Shown here piece by piece: positions 1 through 9,124 of a stretch of 64,000 nt of DNA; positions within the stretch are counted from its first letter, which is position 1; each line of letters opens with the position of its first letter. Source of the stretch: Halobaculum limi (GTDB lineage: Archaea > Halobacteriota > Halobacteria > Halobacteriales > Haloferacaceae); assembly GCF_029490015.1 (NCBI RefSeq), contig NZ_CP120468.1, forward strand, positions 1,922,001 to 1,986,000, given 5' to 3'. The notes under the pieces are model-generated. The model searched no databases and was not told where the DNA came from. It worked only from the letters and a program-made list of their open reading frames with translations. Made by a program: the position numbers and the translations under genes.

Positions 1-81
1 GGTGCGGCACTACACTGGAGTCGGAGACGCGGAAGAATAACGGTACGGGTCGGTCGGCAGATGAGAATACGCTGTCGGCGA

Positions 82-1956
82 TTACGCGCGCTTCTGAATC
101 TCTTCGCGGAGCACGTCGCTGACGATTTCGCCGTCGGCCTTCCCGCGGAGCGCGCCCATCGCCTCGCCCATCAGGCCGGAGAACGCGCCCATCCCCTGGG
201 TTTCGACTTGGTCGGCGTTGCGCTCGACCACCTCGACGACGGCCTCGCGAACCTCCTCCTCGTCGACGCCGGCGAGTCCAGCCTCCTCGACGGCCTCCTC
301 GGCGGTGAGGTCGGGCTTGTCTGCGAGGACGGTGAGCACGTCGTTGACCCCCTCCTTCGCCAACTCGCCCGACTCGACGAGCGTGAACGTCGCCACGAGG
401 TGGTCGTCAGTCAGCGACTCGACGGGCACGTCGTCGCGACGCAGTTCCGTCAGCGTCGACTCCAGCGTCGTCGCCGCGAACGTTGGGTCGACGCCGTCGG
501 CGACGACCGACTCGAACAGTGGCATCCGGCGGCCGTACGCTACCTGCTCGGCGAGGCCGGCGTCGAGGCTGTACTCCTCCTGGTAGCGCTCGACCTTCTC
601 GGTGAGCAGTTCGGGCGTCTCGACCTCGCTGGGGTCGGGTTCGACCGGCGGTACGTCAGTCTCGGGGTACAGGCGCGCGGCGCCGGGAAGCGGGCGGAGG
701 TAGCGCGTCGTCCCGTCGTCATTTGCACCGCGCGTCTCCTCGGGGACGCCCTCGATGGCGACCGCGGCACGGTCGGCGGCCGCGTCGATGGCCAACTCCG
801 CAGTCTCCCCGTCGTCGGCGACGAGGACGACCGCATCGTCGTCACCGGCGTCGACTGCCTCCCGGAGCGCTGTGACCTCCTCGGCCGTGACCCCGTACGC
901 CGGGAGTTCGTCCGTGTGGAAGACACCGCCCGCGCCGTGCCGTTTGGCGTGGTCGGACAGTTCCGTGCCGAGGCGGCGGTCCGGTGCGATCTCACGGCCG
1001 ACGAGGCCGTCAAAGCCGTCGAGACGAACCGCGCGGACGACGCCACCCGAGTCGAGTGCGCCCGCGATGACGCCGGAGTCAGTGTCGGCGAACACGTCCG
1101 TCACGTTCGTCGGGTCGCCCACGGCCGCGTCACGGGTCTCCAGTTCGGCCGCGATGTCGACCAGTTCCTTCTGTCGCCGCACCTCTGTCTCGACGATCTC
1201 CGAGATCTGATCGAGCGCCTGCACGCCTTTGATCTCGACGCGTGCGCCCTCCGCGATGGAGACGTTCACGTCCTGGCGGATGGTTCCGAGGCCGCGTTTC
1301 ACTTTCCCCGTCGACCGCAGGAGCATCCCGATGCGCTCGGCGGCCTCCTGTGCCTGTGCGGGCGAGGAGATGTCCGGCTTCGTTCCGATTTCCACGAGGG
1401 GGATGCCCAGGCGGTCCAGCGAGTAGCGCACGCCGTCGTCGGTCTCTTCGACCCGCTTGGCCGACTCCTCTTCGAGCATCAGGTCCTCGATGCCGACCGG
1501 GCCGTCGTCAGTCTGGATCGCACCCTCCTGTGCGAGCAGCGTCGACCGCTGGAAGCCAGAGGTGTTCGAGCCGTCGATGACGATCTTCCGCATCACGTGC
1601 GCCTGGTCGACGACGTTCATATCGAGGAGGTCGGCGATCTGCATCGCGACCGCGAGTGCCTCCTCGTCGATCTCGTGGGGGGGTTCGTCGTCCTCCTCGA
1701 CGAGACAGGTGGTGTCGTACGCGAGGTACTCGAAGGTGCGGTCGACCTGTGACTCTTCGAGCGCAGCCTCGTCGATCTCGCCGAGTTCGGACTTCGTCGG
1801 ATGGAGATAGCGAGTGATGGTCCGCTCGGCGTCCTCGGGTTCGCGAAGCGTCGTCGGCGAGTTACAGAACAGTTTCGTCGCCGTGTCGAGTTGCTGGTGG
1901 ATCTCGAGGCCGGCGACGAGACCCAACTCCTCGGGATCGAACGAACGGTCGGTCAT
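82..1956 (-). CDS. gatE: Glu-tRNA(Gln) amidotransferase subunit E
   Basis: This is the tRNA-recognising kinase/transamidation subunit of the archaeal GatDE enzyme, which converts Glu-tRNA(Gln) to Gln-tRNA(Gln) using ammonia released by GatD. The 624-residue protein opens with the GatB/GatE core (GLEIHQQLD near residue 16). It carries the AspRS-like GAD insertion in the middle, roughly residues 270-410, which separates GatE from bacterial GatB. It ends in the helical YqeY-like tail (EAVEEAGLAG, MGAFSGLMGEAMG). The ATG at 1956 is preferred because an upstream in-frame extension of 22 residues is Pro/His-rich and unlike the family. No gatD is seen in this window, so the partner must lie elsewhere. 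Confidence 0.95.
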   Translation of the reverse strand: MTDRSFDPEELGLVAGLEIHQQLDTATKLFCNSPTTLREPEDAERTITRYLHPTKSELGEIDEAALEESQVDRTFEYLAYDTTCLVEEDDEPPHEIDEEALAVAMQIADLLDMNVVDQAHVMRKIVIDGSNTSGFQRSTLLAQEGAIQTDDGPVGIEDLMLEEESAKRVEETDDGVRYSLDRLGIPLVEIGTKPDISSPAQAQEAAERIGMLLRSTGKVKRGLGTIRQDVNVSIAEGARVEIKGVQALDQISEIVETEVRRQKELVDIAAELETRDAAVGDPTNVTDVFADTDSGVIAGALDSGGVVRAVRLDGFDGLVGREIAPDRRLGTELSDHAKRHGAGGVFHTDELPAYGVTAEEVTALREAVDAGDDDAVVLVADDGETAELAIDAAADRAAVAIEGVPEETRGANDDGTTRYLRPLPGAARLYPETDVPPVEPDPSEVETPELLTEKVERYQEEYSLDAGLAEQVAYGRRMPLFESVVADGVDPTFAATTLESTLTELRRDDVPVESLTDDHLVATFTLVESGELAKEGVNDVLTVLADKPDLTAEEAVEEAGLAGVDEEEVREAVVEVVERNADQVETQGMGAFSGLMGEAMGALRGKADGEIVSDVLREEIQKRA

Positions 1957-2046
1957 TGTCCGGACGTGTGGCGGCCGGGGAGAAAAAGGGTGTGAGTCGG
2001 GGCGAAATCCCCCCGCGTCCACAGTCGACGATGGCTGTCGAACGCG

Positions 2047-2214
2047 TTACTCGACGCGTTTCAGCCCTTCACCGATACCGGTGGCCTGACAGTCTTCAGT
2101 CGGGCACGCGTAGTGCCAGCCGTCTTCTGTCGCCTGTCCCTCCGGGAACTCCGCGCCGCATCGTCGGCAGCGCAGAAGATCTCGACCGGTCGCTCGCGCG
2201 GTGAGCTGAGGCAT
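2047..2214 (-). CDS. Small two-CxxC zinc-finger protein, 55 aa
   Basis: The start MPQLTARATG at 2214 gives a 55-residue protein with CRRCG and, 20 residues on, CPTEDC. This is a compact zinc-ribbon arrangement followed by a GIGEGLKRVE tail. It belongs to the very small zinc-finger proteins that are common in haloarchaea and mostly of unknown function. It lies just upstream of gatE on the same strand, 90 bases from its start, so it may be co-transcribed with it. A longer upstream extension of the frame is AT-richer and lacks haloarchaeal composition, so I reject it. Confidence 0.75.
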   Translation of the reverse strand: MPQLTARATGRDLLRCRRCGAEFPEGQATEDGWHYACPTEDCQATGIGEGLKRVE

Positions 2215-2728
2215 ACTGCTACCTTCGCCCGGGAGGAATTGAACGTACCGGTATTTCACGGCCGCTTCGAACCGATTTCGAGCGTCCTGAAGGATCGAAA
2301 CTTCGGAATCGGTCTCTGGTCGTAGTTCGATTGTACGCGCTCCGCTCCAGTTCAAGTACGAACGAATTACCCCCTCTGAACCGTCGAATTCGAAGCTGCG
2401 GGTCAAACAGATATGCAAGGTGTGCAAAGCGTGCCAGCAACCGAAGCGACAGCACACGTTCCCCGTGAAGCCCCACGTAATCACCCGACAATGTCGACCT
2501 ACTTGTCAGCAATTCCACCAGATCTCGAGTGCGAAGGCCGTGTGATATGATAGCATATTGTCGCCTGTCGGCGCGAGCGATCCCCGTTTGGAATCAGTAC
2601 TCGAACGGCTGTCGCGCCTCCGCTCGCTGTGTCGACATCGGAGTATGGCTCTGATACGAACGTATACTGGCCGATTCGCGTTTGGATCGCGGGGTAGCTT
2701 CTTGCCGACTCGGTCCGTGCTAGCACCA
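2215..2728. other. Intergenic region of lower GC
   Basis: About 510 bases lie between the small zinc-finger gene and the Lrp-type regulator. Base composition is visibly more AT-rich than the flanks. Several short open frames exist, but none combines a start codon, haloarchaeal codon use and a recognisable protein. A Cys-rich open frame at about 2290-2546 on the plus strand has no start codon. It may hold the divergent promoters and possibly a decayed element; nothing firmer can be supported. Confidence 0.5.
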
Positions 2729-3319
2729 ATGCGTGACCTCGACGAGACGGATATGCAGATACTCCGGTTACTGGCCGACGACGGGCGGCGGCCGTACAGC
2801 GAGATTGGGCAAGCGGTCGATCTGTCGGCGCCTGCGGTCTCCGACCGTGTCTCACGCCTGCAGGAGGTGGGTGTGATTCGTCGGTTCACCATCGACGTCG
2901 ACCGCTCCACCCTCCGTGCGGGGACCCCCGTGTTGCTCCGATTCAACCTCTCGCCCGGCGGGACCGACGAGGTTCGTGAGGCGTTGCGTGCGAGCGAGGC
3001 CGTCGAACACGTCTTCACGACCGCCGAGAGCGACCTCCTCGCGTACGCCCGCATCGAGGGCGAGGCGGTCGGCGAGTGGGTGGCGAGCGTCGTCGGCGCT
3101 GACGCGGTCGACGACTACACGGTCGAACTCGTCGCCGACGTCGACTGGACGCCGAGCGTCCGCGCGACCGAGTTCGCGCTGGAGTGTGCCGAGTGCGGCA
3201 ACAGCGTCACCAGCGAGGGGACGACGAGCAGGGTCGGTGGGACGCTGTATCACTTCTGTTGTCCGACCTGCGAGACGCAGTTTACCGAACGGTACGAACG
3301 GTTGGAAGAAGCGAGTTAG
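2729..3319 (+). CDS. Lrp/AsnC-family regulator with C-terminal TRASH metal-binding domain
   Basis: A 196-residue DNA-binding protein. Residues 3-55 form an AsnC-type helix-turn-helix (DETDMQILRLLADDGR, SAPAVSDRVSRL). Residues 60-145 form the ligand/oligomerisation (RAM-like) domain. Residues about 150-190 carry CAECG, then CCPTC after 22 residues, which is the TRASH pattern (Cys-x19-22-Cys-x3-Cys) linked to heavy-metal sensing. In Halobacterium, Lrp-TRASH proteins regulate copper export (family knowledge). No metal transporter is adjacent here, so the target is not evident. ATG 2729 is chosen because it places the HTH at the N-terminus; the upstream open frame is non-conserved. The gene converges on fumC. 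Confidence 0.87.
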   Translation: MRDLDETDMQILRLLADDGRRPYSEIGQAVDLSAPAVSDRVSRLQEVGVIRRFTIDVDRSTLRAGTPVLLRFNLSPGGTDEVREALRASEAVEHVFTTAESDLLAYARIEGEAVGEWVASVVGADAVDDYTVELVADVDWTPSVRATEFALECAECGNSVTSEGTTSRVGGTLYHFCCPTCETQFTERYERLEEAS

Positions 3320-3355
3320 GAGTCGAACGGACTCTGCAGGCGCGAGGGCCGACGC

Positions 3356-4771
3356 TTACTCCTCGCCGAGGATGCCGCGGTGGGTCATCGCCTCCGGATC
3401 GAGGACCTCGTCGGCCTCCGCCTCGGTGAGGTACCCCTTCTCGAGGACGACCTCGCGGACGGTCTTCCCCTCCTTGAGCGCGGTCTTGGCGACTTCGCTG
3501 GCCTTGTCGTAGCCGATAGCCGGGTTGAGCGCCGTCGCCAGCGCCATCGACTGCTCGACGCGTTCGGCGGCGTACGCCTCGTTCGCCTCCAGTTTCGCGA
3601 CGAAGCGCTCGCCGAACACCTCGCTGGCGTTCGCGAGCATCGCTGCCGACTGGAGGAAGTTGTGCGCGAGGACGGGCTTGTAGAGGTTGAGGTCGATCTG
3701 CCCCTCTGCAGCACCCGCAGACACGGCGGCGTCGTTGCCGACGACCTGCTTGTGGACCTGGTTGACCGCCTCGGCGACGACGGGGTTGATCTTGCCAGGC
3801 ATAATCGAACTGCCGGGCTGGTTCTCTGGTTGCTCGATCTCACCGAGACCGTTTCGCGGGCCGGACGCGAGCAGGCGGAGGTCGTTGGCGATCTTGTTGA
3901 GACTGCCCGCGACGGTGCGGAGCGCGCCGTGTGCCTCCGACATCGCGTCGTGGGCGGCCTGCGCCTCGAAGTGGTTGTCCGCCTCGCGGAACTGCGTGTT
4001 CGTCTCCTCGGAGATGTACTCTGCCGCGAGTTCGGGGAACTTGGGGTCGGTGTTCAGCCCCGTCCCGACCGCCGTGCCGCCGAGTGCGAGTTCGCGGAGG
4101 TGGTAGCGGACGTCGCCGACGCGCTTGATCCCTTTCTGGACCTGTGCGCGGTAGCCGCCGAACTCCTGGCCGAGTCGAACGGGCGTCGCGTCCTGCAGGT
4201 GCGTGCGACCCGTCTTGACGACGCCGTCGAACTCCGCCTCCTTCTCCTCTAAGGCGGCGTGGAGTTGCTCCAGCGCAGGCATTAGGTCCTTCTCGACGGC
4301 CTCGAGCGCGGCGACGTGCATCGCCGTCGGGATCACGTCGTTGCTCGACTGTCCGAAGTTGACGTGGTCGTTCGGGTGGATGACGCGGTCACCGACCTCC
4401 GCGCCGGTGATCTCGGCGGCGCGGTTGGCGATGACCTCGTTGGCGTTCATGTTCGAGGAGGTGCCCGACCCCGTCTGGAACACATCGACGGGGAACTGGT
4501 CGTCGTGGTCGCCCGCGATGACCTCGTCGGCCGCCTCGATGATCGCGGCGGCGGTGTCCTCCTCTACGTGACCCAGGTCTCGGTTGGCCTGCGCGGCGGC
4601 CTTCTTGACGACGCCCAGGGCACGGACGAAGCGGCGGCCGAACGTGACGCCGCTGATGGGGAAGTTCTCGACGGCCCGCTGGGTCTGTGCGCCCCAGTAG
4701 GCGTCGGCTGGAACCTGCATATCCCCGAGACTGTCCGATTCGACGCGGAACTCCTCGTTGTTGTCGCTCAT
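3356..4771 (-). CDS. fumC: Class II fumarate hydratase (fumarase C)
   Basis: Reversibly hydrates fumarate to malate in the citric acid cycle in the cytosol; no iron-sulfur cluster is needed. The 471-residue length is normal for class II fumarases. Visible family motifs are TGSGTSSNMNANE near residue 101, TGRTHLQDATP near 187, and the fumarase/aspartase signature GSSIMPGKINP near 325, whose serine lies on the catalytic SS loop. Argininosuccinate lyase and aspartase share the fold, but the GTSSNMNANEV segment and overall similarity favour fumarase. The start at 4771 (MSDNNEEFRV) is preferred over an in-frame ATG 12 codons upstream. It appears monocistronic and is convergent with the Lrp-TRASH regulator. 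Confidence 0.95.
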   Translation of the reverse strand: MSDNNEEFRVESDSLGDMQVPADAYWGAQTQRAVENFPISGVTFGRRFVRALGVVKKAAAQANRDLGHVEEDTAAAIIEAADEVIAGDHDDQFPVDVFQTGSGTSSNMNANEVIANRAAEITGAEVGDRVIHPNDHVNFGQSSNDVIPTAMHVAALEAVEKDLMPALEQLHAALEEKEAEFDGVVKTGRTHLQDATPVRLGQEFGGYRAQVQKGIKRVGDVRYHLRELALGGTAVGTGLNTDPKFPELAAEYISEETNTQFREADNHFEAQAAHDAMSEAHGALRTVAGSLNKIANDLRLLASGPRNGLGEIEQPENQPGSSIMPGKINPVVAEAVNQVHKQVVGNDAAVSAGAAEGQIDLNLYKPVLAHNFLQSAAMLANASEVFGERFVAKLEANEAYAAERVEQSMALATALNPAIGYDKASEVAKTALKEGKTVREVVLEKGYLTEAEADEVLDPEAMTHRGILGEE

Positions 4772-4948
4772 ACGCGCCGACTCGGAGGGAGTCGTCGTAA
4801 AAGCCACCGATACCGACTGCCCGTCGATCTGTCACACGAGCCGTGTTGACACGGCTTGATCGAGTTGAAGTGTGATTCGATTGAGAACAGTGGTACGGGG
4901 CGACAGGCCCCCGATAGCTCGCAGACTGCCCTCTTGGAATTCGAGACG

Positions 4949-5125
4949 ATGTATCCCCGACTGCCGGCCGATTCCCGGCCCGACGACGCGTATCGCCCGC
5001 CGACGAACCTCACGATGGCCGTCGCCGTTGCACTCGCCGTTCCGCTCGCACTGCTCGCGCTCACGACTCCGCCGTTCGCCGTCGGCGTCGTCGCCGGCGC
5101 GTTCGTCGCGACGGTCGCCCGCTGA
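4949..5125 (+). CDS. Small membrane protein, 58 aa
   Basis: MYPRLPADSR is followed by one long hydrophobic stretch of two helices (AVAVALAVPLALLAL and FAVGVVAGAFVATVA). The charged N-terminus is about 20 residues long, then a short hairpin enters the membrane. Function is unknown. The start at 4949 is chosen because the open frame upstream has a non-haloarchaeal composition. It may share a transcript with the SRPBCC gene 90 bases downstream. Confidence 0.5.
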   Translation: MYPRLPADSRPDDAYRPPTNLTMAVAVALAVPLALLALTTPPFAVGVVAGAFVATVAR

Positions 5126-5215
5126 CCGCCGCCCGGCCCTCCCCTTACCAGGCCCTCCTTCCGGTTCGATAGCCGCCGCCGATGCGTGTTTCACCCTGCA
5201 GCACCACGATAGCGT

Positions 5216-5701
5216 ATGGCTACGTACCGCCGTCGCGTCCGCGTCGCGGCCCCGTTCGAAGACGTCTGGGAGTTTCACTCCAAGATATCCGGGCTCGACG
5301 CGCTGACACCCGCGTTTATGAATCTCCGAATCGACAGCGTGACCGGTCCAGACGGCGAGGTAGACCCAGAGATACTCGAAGCGGGGACGACTATCGAGAT
5401 GAGCGTCCGCCCGTTCGGCGTCGGCCCGAGACAGCCGTGGGTCGCCCGTATCGAGGAACGTGAAGCTAACCTCGACGCCGGCCGCGCCCGGTTCGTCGAC
5501 ACGATGGAGTCTGGACCGTTCCCGACGTGGCGACACACGCACCGCTTCTACGAGTCCGGCGACGAGACAGTCGTCGACGACGAGGTGCGCTACGAACTGC
5601 CAGGCGGTTCGCTCGGTCGGGTGGCGTCGCCGCTCGGGTGGGTCGGCTTCGATCCGATGTTCCGGATGCGCCATCGGACGACGAAGCAACTGCTGGAGTG
5701 A
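5216..5701 (+). CDS. SRPBCC-fold (polyketide cyclase/START-like) protein
   Basis: A 161-residue protein. It opens with the family hallmark of an N-terminal beta strand and an aromatic helix (YRRRVRVAAPFEDVWEFHSKISGLDAL), and ends in the long C-terminal helix (DPMFRMRHRTTKQLLE). SRPBCC proteins bind hydrophobic ligands in a deep cavity. Haloarchaea carry several uncharacterised copies, often annotated as cyclase/dehydrase. No partner enzyme lies beside it, so its ligand is unknown. Confidence 0.8.
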   Translation: MATYRRRVRVAAPFEDVWEFHSKISGLDALTPAFMNLRIDSVTGPDGEVDPEILEAGTTIEMSVRPFGVGPRQPWVARIEEREANLDAGRARFVDTMESGPFPTWRHTHRFYESGDETVVDDEVRYELPGGSLGRVASPLGWVGFDPMFRMRHRTTKQLLE

Positions 5702-5758
5702 CAGGAGGCGAGGCGGCGACACGAGCGGTCCACGTGGGGAAAGCACCCGGACGCACCG

Positions 5759-6676
5759 CTACGCGTCGCGCGCACGTGCGGTCGTAATGACACCCGCGAG
5801 GACGACGCCGCCACCGAGCACCGTGACGAGCGACGGGTACTCTGCGAGCAGCACCATCGCGAGGATGGTACTACCGATTGGTTCCCCGAGTAGCGAGACG
5901 GAGACGACGCTCGACTCGACGTGCGCGAGCGCCCAGTTGATCACAGTGTGGCCGAACACGCCGGGGCCGGCGGCCATCGCGAGGAACAGCACCCACTCCT
6001 CGATGGGATAGCCGACCAACGAGTGCCCGCTGGCGAGCGTCGCCGCAAGCAACGTGACCGCACACGTCGCGTAGACGACGACGACGTACGGGAGCAGTGG
6101 CAGTCGCTGGCGGAGCGACCGGCCGAGCAGGACGTACGCGGCGGCCCCCGCTGCTCCCACCACGGCGAGCGTGTTGCCGTACAGCGGGTCTGGCCCGGCG
6201 ACTGCTGGTGCGGCGCCCAGCAGCGTATCGCCCGCACTCATCACGAGCATCCCGACGAGGGCGACGGCGATACCCGCGACTGTTCGCGGGCCGACCCGTT
6301 CGTCGAGGAGTGCCCACGCGCCGACGACCACGAACAGCGGTTGTGCCTGCACGAGCGTCACGCTCGCGGCGATGCTGGTCCACTGGAGGCTCTCGAACCA
6401 GGAGGCGAAGTGGACCGCGAGCGCGACGCCCGACGCGACGGCGAGCACGAGGTCTCGCGGGCGGATGCGAGCGAACGCGGCGCGGTCGCTCGGGCGGGCC
6501 AGCGCCACCGGGAGCAAGAGTGCAGTGGTGAACACGACTCGATACAGCGCCTTCACGAGGCTCGGCGCGTCGCTCCACTCGACGAGGATGGCGCTCGTCG
6601 AGACGGCGAGGACGGCGACTGCGAGGCCGGCGAGCGGCGGGACACGCTCTTCGACCGCGTCGATGGCGGCGAACAT
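5759..6676 (-). CDS. DMT-superfamily EamA-type transporter
   Basis: A 305-residue integral membrane protein with about ten hydrophobic segments arranged as two repeated five-helix EamA units (first unit roughly residues 12-145, second 160-300). Typical family sequences are visible, such as ASVTLVQAQPLFVVVGAW at the end of the first unit and VVSVSLLGEPIGSTILA in the second. The family exports or imports small metabolites such as amino acids and nucleosides; the substrate cannot be inferred. It converges on the SRPBCC gene and appears to be a single-gene unit. Confidence 0.87.
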   Translation of the reverse strand: MFAAIDAVEERVPPLAGLAVAVLAVSTSAILVEWSDAPSLVKALYRVVFTTALLLPVALARPSDRAAFARIRPRDLVLAVASGVALAVHFASWFESLQWTSIAASVTLVQAQPLFVVVGAWALLDERVGPRTVAGIAVALVGMLVMSAGDTLLGAAPAVAGPDPLYGNTLAVVGAAGAAAYVLLGRSLRQRLPLLPYVVVVYATCAVTLLAATLASGHSLVGYPIEEWVLFLAMAAGPGVFGHTVINWALAHVESSVVSVSLLGEPIGSTILAMVLLAEYPSLVTVLGGGVVLAGVITTARARDA

Positions 6677-6909
6677 CGAGATACGCGAGCGTACGCGAGT
6701 GGCCGGGAAGCCCTTGCGGTTCTGACAGCGTCGACACTGACCGCGTGGCGAACAGGCGACACAGCCCCGGCTGCTCGCAGGGACATAGTGACCCGCGGAC
6801 GGCGTGTCGCGCTACCGCTCACGCCCGCGGTCGTCGGTCACGTCACGGGAGGGGTGGTCGCGGTATCGTACAAAGAGGCTCGTCCGAGAGAGTCGCCGTT
6901 CGGGCAGGT

Positions 6910-7734
6910 TCAGGCGTCGTCGACCAGGTCGCCGTTCTGGTCGTCGCCGTCGACGTAGTCGGGGCGCTGTTCGTACGCGATTGGGTCCTCGATGCCGAGT
7001 CGCTGGAACGCCTGCAGACGGAACGCACAGGCGTCACACGTCCCGCAGGCGGGTTCCTCGTCGCGGTAGCAACTCCACGTCAGATCGTAGGGGACGCCGA
7101 GGTTGGTCCCTCGTCGGGCGATGTCGGTCTTGGAGTCGGTGACGAACGGGACGACGATGTCAATGTCCGTTTCGGGTTTCGTCCCTACGTCGACCATCTG
7201 TTCGAACGCCTCGAAGAACTCCGGGCGACAGTCGGGGTACCCCGAGTAATCCTCTGAGTGTGCGCCGACGAACACGGCCTCGCAGTCGTTCGCCTCGGCG
7301 TAAGAGACGGCCATCGACAGGAGGTTCGCGTTGCGGAAGGGGACGTACGACGAGGGAATTTCGTCGTCTTCGGCGTCCATATCGGCGTCCTCGACGGCCA
7401 TCGCCGCGTCGGTGAGCGAGGAGGCGCCGATGCGTGCGAGGTGGTCCGTCTCGATGTGGAGGAAGCCCTCGACGCCCATCTCCTCGCGGAGTGCCTCGGC
7501 ACACTCGAACTCCTTCGTCTCGGTGTTCTGTCCGTAGGAGGTGTGCAGGAAGTGGAGGTCGTACCCGCGGTCGCGGGCCTCGTACGCGGTCGTCGCGGAG
7601 TCCATCCCGCCGGAGACGAGGACGACCGCTTCGGGGCGGTCACCGCCGTCCGTACGGAGGCTGTTCTCGGACTCGATGTGTGCGGTCGCTTCGTCGGTGG
7701 TGTCGGTGTCGTCGGCGATAGGTGTGTACGTCAT
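6910..7734 (-). CDS. queC: 7-cyano-7-deazaguanine synthase QueC
   Basis: Converts 7-carboxy-7-deazaguanine to preQ0 with ATP and ammonia. In archaea preQ0 is inserted into tRNA by TGT and matured to archaeosine at position 15. The 274-residue protein has the PP-loop SGGMDS near residue 42, a second motif YVPFRNANLL, and a C-terminal zinc cluster CYRDEEPACGTCDAC. About 35 acidic residues precede the catalytic core, which is common in haloarchaea. It is the last gene of queD-queE-queC, with a 9-base gap after queE. Confidence 0.95.
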   Translation of the reverse strand: MTYTPIADDTDTTDEATAHIESENSLRTDGGDRPEAVVLVSGGMDSATTAYEARDRGYDLHFLHTSYGQNTETKEFECAEALREEMGVEGFLHIETDHLARIGASSLTDAAMAVEDADMDAEDDEIPSSYVPFRNANLLSMAVSYAEANDCEAVFVGAHSEDYSGYPDCRPEFFEAFEQMVDVGTKPETDIDIVVPFVTDSKTDIARRGTNLGVPYDLTWSCYRDEEPACGTCDACAFRLQAFQRLGIEDPIAYEQRPDYVDGDDQNGDLVDDA

Positions 7735-7743
7735 ATCGGAAGA

Positions 7744-8520
7744 TCAGGTCTCAGGGGCGTCGTTCCAGAGGTCGACGTGGATTCGCGGCGTGTAGCGGTA
7801 GCCGTGTTCGGTGGCGAGGTTCGCAACCGTCTCGCGAGTGCCGTCCAGCTGTTCGCGCGTCTGTCCCTCCGGCATCAGGAGAACGTCTGTACCAGGAACC
7901 GGGGCGCTCGCTGCCTCGCGGACTCGTCCGACGAGGTCGGTTATCTCGGCCATGTCGTCGGGTCCGGTCACGACGAACTTCAGTTGGCTGTCGTAGCGTT
8001 CGACGAGGGTGGCTAGCGCGTCGATGTCGATCCGATTCTGCTCGTGACGCTCGGCCCAGTCGCCCGCGTCGGCGTCCGCGGGCGTTCGTTCGGGTGTTGG
8101 CGTCGAAGAGGCGAGTTTCGGGCTGATACTCGCCAGATCGATCGGCGTCTCGGGCGGCGGGACGACCGTCCCGTTCGTCTCGACCGTGAGGTGGTAGTCG
8201 TCGCCGAGGCGCTCCAGCAGGGTGAAACTCTCCTCGTGGATAGTCGGTTCCCCGCCAGTGAGGACGACGTGCTCCGGGGCACGGTCGTGGACGGCCGCGA
8301 CCACGTCGTCGACGCTCATCCACGCGTGCGTTGGCTCCCACGACGTGTGATACGAGTCGCAGAACCAGCACCGGAGGTTACAGCCACTCGTGCGGACGAA
8401 CGTGCTCGGGACGCCCGCGAGTTTCCCCTCCCCCTGCAGCGACGCGAACAGTTCGTTGATCGGAAGTGCGGAGCCCTCGGGCGCGGCCTCCGGGCGGTCG
8501 ACGTCGCTCGTGACGGGCAT
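7744..8520 (-). CDS. queE: 7-carboxy-7-deazaguanine synthase QueE (radical SAM)
   Basis: Radical-SAM enzyme that contracts the ring of 6-carboxy-tetrahydropterin to 7-carboxy-7-deazaguanine. The 258-residue protein shows INELFASLQGEGKLAG at the N-terminus, typical of QueE. The [4Fe-4S] motif is CNLRCWFC near residue 50, spaced Cys-x3-Cys-x2-Cys. VVLTGGEPTIHE follows as the SAM-binding glycine motif. It lies between queD (4-base gap) and queC (9-base gap), so the three form one transcript for the archaeosine precursor. Confidence 0.94.
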   Translation of the reverse strand: MPVTSDVDRPEAAPEGSALPINELFASLQGEGKLAGVPSTFVRTSGCNLRCWFCDSYHTSWEPTHAWMSVDDVVAAVHDRAPEHVVLTGGEPTIHEESFTLLERLGDDYHLTVETNGTVVPPPETPIDLASISPKLASSTPTPERTPADADAGDWAERHEQNRIDIDALATLVERYDSQLKFVVTGPDDMAEITDLVGRVREAASAPVPGTDVLLMPEGQTREQLDGTRETVANLATEHGYRYTPRIHVDLWNDAPET

Positions 8521-8524
8521 CGAC

Positions 8525-9013
8525 TCAAACCCCGCTCGCGCACAACTCGGCCGTCTCGCTGACGTGAACGGTGACGTCCGAGACGCGGTCGGGGAGTCGC
8601 TCCCGAAGCGTCTCCTCTAAGACGACGCTCATCACCTCTGCCGTCGGCGGCGCGTCGAGGACGACTAGCGCGTCCTCGTCGCCCGAGACGGTGAATCCCT
8701 CGACGAGTGGGTCGCCGTCTTCGAGGAGGAACATGTGGTCCCACTCGTCGATGACGCTCGTGACGACGCCTTTGTCGACGACCCATCCCTCGGGACCGAG
8801 TTCGCCGACGATTCGGACCGTAATCTCGTAGTTGTGACCGTGTGGACGGCTACACTTCCCCTCGTGGCGCAAGAGTCTGTGTCCCGCAGAGATGCGAATG
8901 GGACGGTCGCCCCCGACGACGAGTTCGCGCTCACCCGCAGCGGAGAGCCGCTCGACGACGGCCTCGTCGTCGAGTTTGTTCGGGCTGTGTTCTTCGAGTG
9001 TTCCGTCAGTCAT
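8525..9013 (-). CDS. queD: 6-carboxy-5,6,7,8-tetrahydropterin synthase QueD (6-pyruvoyl-tetrahydropterin synthase family)
   Basis: First gene of the que operon. It makes 6-carboxy-tetrahydropterin from dihydroneopterin triphosphate. The 162-residue protein contains the zinc ligands and catalytic region in RISAGHRLLRHEGKCSRPHGHNY, and the DEWDHMFLLEDGDP segment. The start at 9013 (MTDGTLEEHS) is preferred over an in-frame ATG 26 codons upstream, because that extension overlaps the divergent ferredoxin promoter. GTP cyclohydrolase, TGT and ArcS are not in this window. Confidence 0.92.
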   Translation of the reverse strand: MTDGTLEEHSPNKLDDEAVVERLSAAGERELVVGGDRPIRISAGHRLLRHEGKCSRPHGHNYEITVRIVGELGPEGWVVDKGVVTSVIDEWDHMFLLEDGDPLVEGFTVSGDEDALVVLDAPPTAEVMSVVLEETLRERLPDRVSDVTVHVSETAELCASGV

Positions 9014-9093
9014 ACCTCGAGAGTACCGGGTCGTCGTTAAGTGTCTATCCGATCCGTTCGGTCGTGATACGGGACACCACATCGGCGACACCG

Positions 9094-9100
9094 CTTATTG
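9094..9100 (+). promoter_or_regulatory. TATA-like box of the ferredoxin gene
   Basis: CTTATTG lies 25 bases before the GTG at 9125. The spacing fits a leaderless transcript and helps fix that start codon. Confidence 0.5.
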
Positions 9101-9124
9101 CCGAACCACCCGTTAGGCCACACC

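Noticed and set aside
61..1752. Long open frame on the plus strand across gatE
   Set aside because: It is the antisense shadow of gatE. Its product is rich in Arg, Val and His from GC-rich codon use and shows no domain.
2290..2546. Cys-rich open frame (CKVCKAC, CRPTC) in the 2.2-2.7 kb gap
   Set aside because: No start codon, non-haloarchaeal codon use and no recognisable fold; may be chance or a decayed element.
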